Assembly: GCA_024275015.1 (NCBI GenBank)
Contig: JAJRZW010000041.1
Location: 1 to 43,939, forward strand
From: Deltaproteobacteria bacterium
GTDB taxonomy: Bacteria > Desulfobacterota > Desulfobulbia > Desulfobulbales > JAJRZW01
DNA length: 43,939 nucleotides
Reading direction: 5' to 3'
The position numbers and the translations under genes are program-made. How positions within the stretch are numbered: the stretch's first letter is position 1; every line of letters begins with the position of its first letter. Of the stretch, positions 41,910 through 43,939 are shown piece after piece. The notes below the pieces were generated by a model, which saw only the letters and a list, made by a program, of their open reading frames with translations, was not told the origin of the DNA and searched no databases.

Positions 41910-43939
41910 GTGGTGTTATCTCCTGTGGTTGGGGTGGTGATTGTTACGCTACTGTAAGCAGAATAACTCATAATACCACCGTCGTCACGGAAACTTCTTA
42001 CCCGGTAGGTGTAGCTGTCGCCGGGGTCGATATCCCTGGTGTCGGTATAGTCGGTTACGCCGGGAGCGGCGTTTTTGATCTCGATGTATTTTCCGTTAAA
42101 GAGCAGCCTTTCAAGGCTGTACCCGTCTTCGTCGCTGGCGGCGTCGGTCCAGTGGAGGTCGATCTGCCGCGATCCCGGGGCGGTGGCCGACAGGACCGGC
42201 ATTGCCGGATTGGTCAGCTCGTTGACTATATTGCTGTAGAGGTTGTCCCAGGCGGCGCAGGCGGTGGAACTCTTTTCGCTTTTTACCCGGTAGTAATAGG
42301 TGTGGGATGGCAGGAGGCCGTCCTGATCGTGGAAGCCCTTTGCCGTCGGGGTAACGAGGCTGAAGTTGTCGATTTCGGCCTTGTTGACCGTGGCCTGGTC
42401 ACGACGGGTGTACTGGAGCAGGAGAACCCATAGCGGAGTTGTGCCGCTTTTACCGTCGGTCTGGGTTGCCACCGGGGTTCCCCAGCTGCCGTCGGCCTGT
42501 TTTATATAGATGGATATGGTGGTCCCGGCGCGGGTTACCCGGAAGCCTCCGGCGGTATCGGTGGTGGACAGGGACCCGTCGTGATCAACGCCGTTGCTGG
42601 TGATCCGCCACCAATATTTATGGCCGCCGGTGTCGATATCATGACCGACGATTGCCTTGTCGCCGCCCAGGTTTACCTGCAGGCGGATTGGAACCTGGAG
42701 ACTGGTGGCGGTCTCGGTGCCGGTTGCCAGGGGCAGGTTATAGTCGAACGAGAGGTCGAAGTCCCCGCTGCCGAGGCTTTCCGGATGGTTCAGGACCAGA
42801 CGGTTCTGGTTCCAGGTGGTCTCGCCGAGATTGACCGCCGAGCTTTCCATAACCGCCCGGCCGTTGTCCCAATAAGACCTGGCGTAGCCGCTGCTGTCGC
42901 TGACATCAAGCGGCGGCGCGGTTTGAGCCGCGGTCGCGGTGCCGAATTGATACCATGAACTCCAGGTCAGGGGATCGATGAGGCTGTCAAAGGTATCAAG
43001 GGCGGTAACCGCGGAAATGGTCTGGAAGTTACCGCTGCCGGCGGAACAGTCACCGCTGGTTTCGAGGTCGCAGCGCTGGATCAGGGTGCGGGTTCTGTCG
43101 CTGTTGCCGTCGGTCCAGCCCAGATCGATCCTGCGGCTGTCGTTGTTTTCGCTGTAGAACTCCGCCAGGGTAAGATTGGTGGGTGAGACCGGGGCGCCGG
43201 TGCTTGCCGCGGCCAGGTTTGAAAAGGCCGAATCCCAGCCGGAACCGTTGGCCTGCACCGCGTAGGTATGGGTGGTGGCCGGGCATACCCCGGGATCGCT
43301 GAAGGCGGCGATGGCGGCCGCTATGGTGAAACTCTGGTTAAAGTTGGCCTGGGACGGATCGGTACAGTTTGAGGTGTCTCCGTCGCAGCGTTTTACCGTG
43401 AACCCGGTTTCGCTTGCGGTGTGGTTGCTCCAGTTGAGGTTGATTTTCGTGGTATCGACCGCGGTGGCGCCAAGGTTGTCGGGCCCGGTAACGCTGGTCG
43501 TCACCGTGACCGTGTTGCTTTCAGGGCCGTCCCAGCCCGGGCATGATCCGGTCGCGTTTTTGTGGGCCCTGACCCTGTAGCAATAGGTGCTGTTCGGGGT
43601 GAGGCCGGTATTGATATAGGTGAGGATGTCCGGGCCGGAGGTTGGGGCGAGGTCGGTGAATGCCCCGCATCCGGAACCGCTCCAGTCGGCGCGGCTGACA
43701 ATGAAATAGGACTCGTCCGGGTTTGTGTCGGACCAGTCGAGATTGATACTGGTTTCGTTATTGACCGTGACGAGATCGGTGAGGGCCGGGGCAACGGTAC
43801 TGCCGCTGGTGGCGGTGGCCGCGGTCGAGAAGCCGCTTTCCCAGGCCGGGCTGTTGCCGGACTCGCTGGCCCCGAGGCTGATCACCGGTTCAGCAGCCAC
43901 GAAGCGGCGGACGAATATATTCCGGTAGGTGCAAGTGAG
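41891..43939 (-). CDS. Large fibronectin type III surface protein, C-terminal part (runs off the window)
   Basis: 682 residues are visible and the frame is open to the right edge. The apparent GTG start at 43900 is probably not the real start: upstream codons read YRNIFVRRFVAAEPVISLG, which looks like the end of a DUF2341 domain. Visible content: at least four fibronectin type III repeats (each with an INLNW/IDLHW or similar strand and a TYCYRVRA/TYYYRVKS strand). Between them lies a ~180-residue insertion (about 310-490) resembling a lectin or glucanase-like jelly roll (YARSYWDNGRAVMESS, GSGDFDLSFDYNLP). Cysteines are frequent, consistent with an exported protein. The C-terminus ends CVINP with no obvious sorting tag. 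Likely co-transcribed with the propeller gene. Confidence 0.8.
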   Translation of the reverse strand, partial: LTCTYRNIFVRRFVAAEPVISLGASESGNSPAWESGFSTAATATSGSTVAPALTDLVTVNNETSINLDWSDTNPDESYFIVSRADWSGSGCGAFTDLAPTSGPDILTYINTGLTPNSTYCYRVRAHKNATGSCPGWDGPESNTVTVTTSVTGPDNLGATAVDTTKINLNWSNHTASETGFTVKRCDGDTSNCTDPSQANFNQSFTIAAAIAAFSDPGVCPATTHTYAVQANGSGWDSAFSNLAAASTGAPVSPTNLTLAEFYSENNDSRRIDLGWTDGNSDRTRTLIQRCDLETSGDCSAGSGNFQTISAVTALDTFDSLIDPLTWSSWYQFGTATAAQTAPPLDVSDSSGYARSYWDNGRAVMESSAVNLGETTWNQNRLVLNHPESLGSGDFDLSFDYNLPLATGTETATSLQVPIRLQVNLGGDKAIVGHDIDTGGHKYWWRITSNGVDHDGSLSTTDTAGGFRVTRAGTTISIYIKQADGSWGTPVATQTDGKSGTTPLWVLLLQYTRRDQATVNKAEIDNFSLVTPTAKGFHDQDGLLPSHTYYYRVKSEKSSTACAAWDNLYSNIVNELTNPAMPVLSATAPGSRQIDLHWTDAASDEDGYSLERLLFNGKYIEIKNAAPGVTDYTDTRDIDPGDSYTYRVRSFRDDGGIMSYSAYSSVTITTPTTGDNTTCVINP

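Overview
The window looks like a chromosomal segment of a Gram-negative bacterium. The best guess is a Desulfobacterota (Desulfobulbales-like, former deltaproteobacteria) genome or metagenome-assembled genome. The supporting signs are the LPS heptose genes, the rpsB-tsf-pyrH-frr-uppS-cdsA-dxr-rseP block, RseP, TatC with short TatA paralogues, a GC-rich and strongly GC-biased codon use, and abundant PAS/kinase signalling. No rRNA or marker gene fixes the genus, so the affiliation is inference. Nearly all genes are housekeeping or signalling genes. I see no phage, CRISPR array, transposase or toxin-antitoxin locus.

Layout. 1-829: 3' end of an hrpA helicase gene broken by an in-frame TAA. 1151-3681: PAS-PAS-GGDEF diguanylate cyclase and a CheZ-like phosphatase. 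3757-11386 (minus): rpsB-tsf-pyrH-frr-uppS-cdsA-dxr-rseP-tsaB, coding for translation factors, UMP kinase and isoprenoid/phospholipid/undecaprenyl enzymes. 11627-13296: LPS heptose genes waaF-gmhB. 13381-15716 (minus): a chemoreceptor and an FtsB-like protein. 15843-21708: DUF523 protein (plus), then tatC, purQ, an HD hydrolase, a YkgJ-type protein and a fused secDF (minus). 22163-25516: rsfS-gpmI-thrC. 25729-29795: two orphan histidine kinases, one with an exported PhnD-like sensor and one with a cyclic-nucleotide-binding domain. 30189-33202: purine nucleoside phosphorylase, MTA/SAH deaminase and two small TatA proteins. 33637-36335: recN and a PP-loop protein. 36408-36482: tRNA-Thr(CGT). 36862-38512: a frameshifted tandem-ACT protein and an aminotransferase. 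38846-43939 (minus): Ser/Thr kinase, exported beta-propeller protein and a fibronectin-III/DUF2341 surface protein running off the right edge.

The most unusual content lies between the genes. Almost every long intergenic gap holds a member of several unrelated dispersed palindromic repeat families, here named R1 to R4, plus R5 and R6. Families R1-R4 occur as full-length elements (about 110-220 bp, inverted ends, nested hairpins) and as internally deleted remnants that keep only the two ends. R2 copies carry apparent target-site duplications. One R2 copy (36645-36825) has its central block inverted relative to its arms, and R1 shows compensatory changes in an internal stem. A separate heptamer family (GTRAACC-like) sits just upstream of several plus-strand start codons. 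I regard these repeats as the best candidates for something undescribed. Their function (mobile non-autonomous elements, RNA structures or both) cannot be decided from this window alone.
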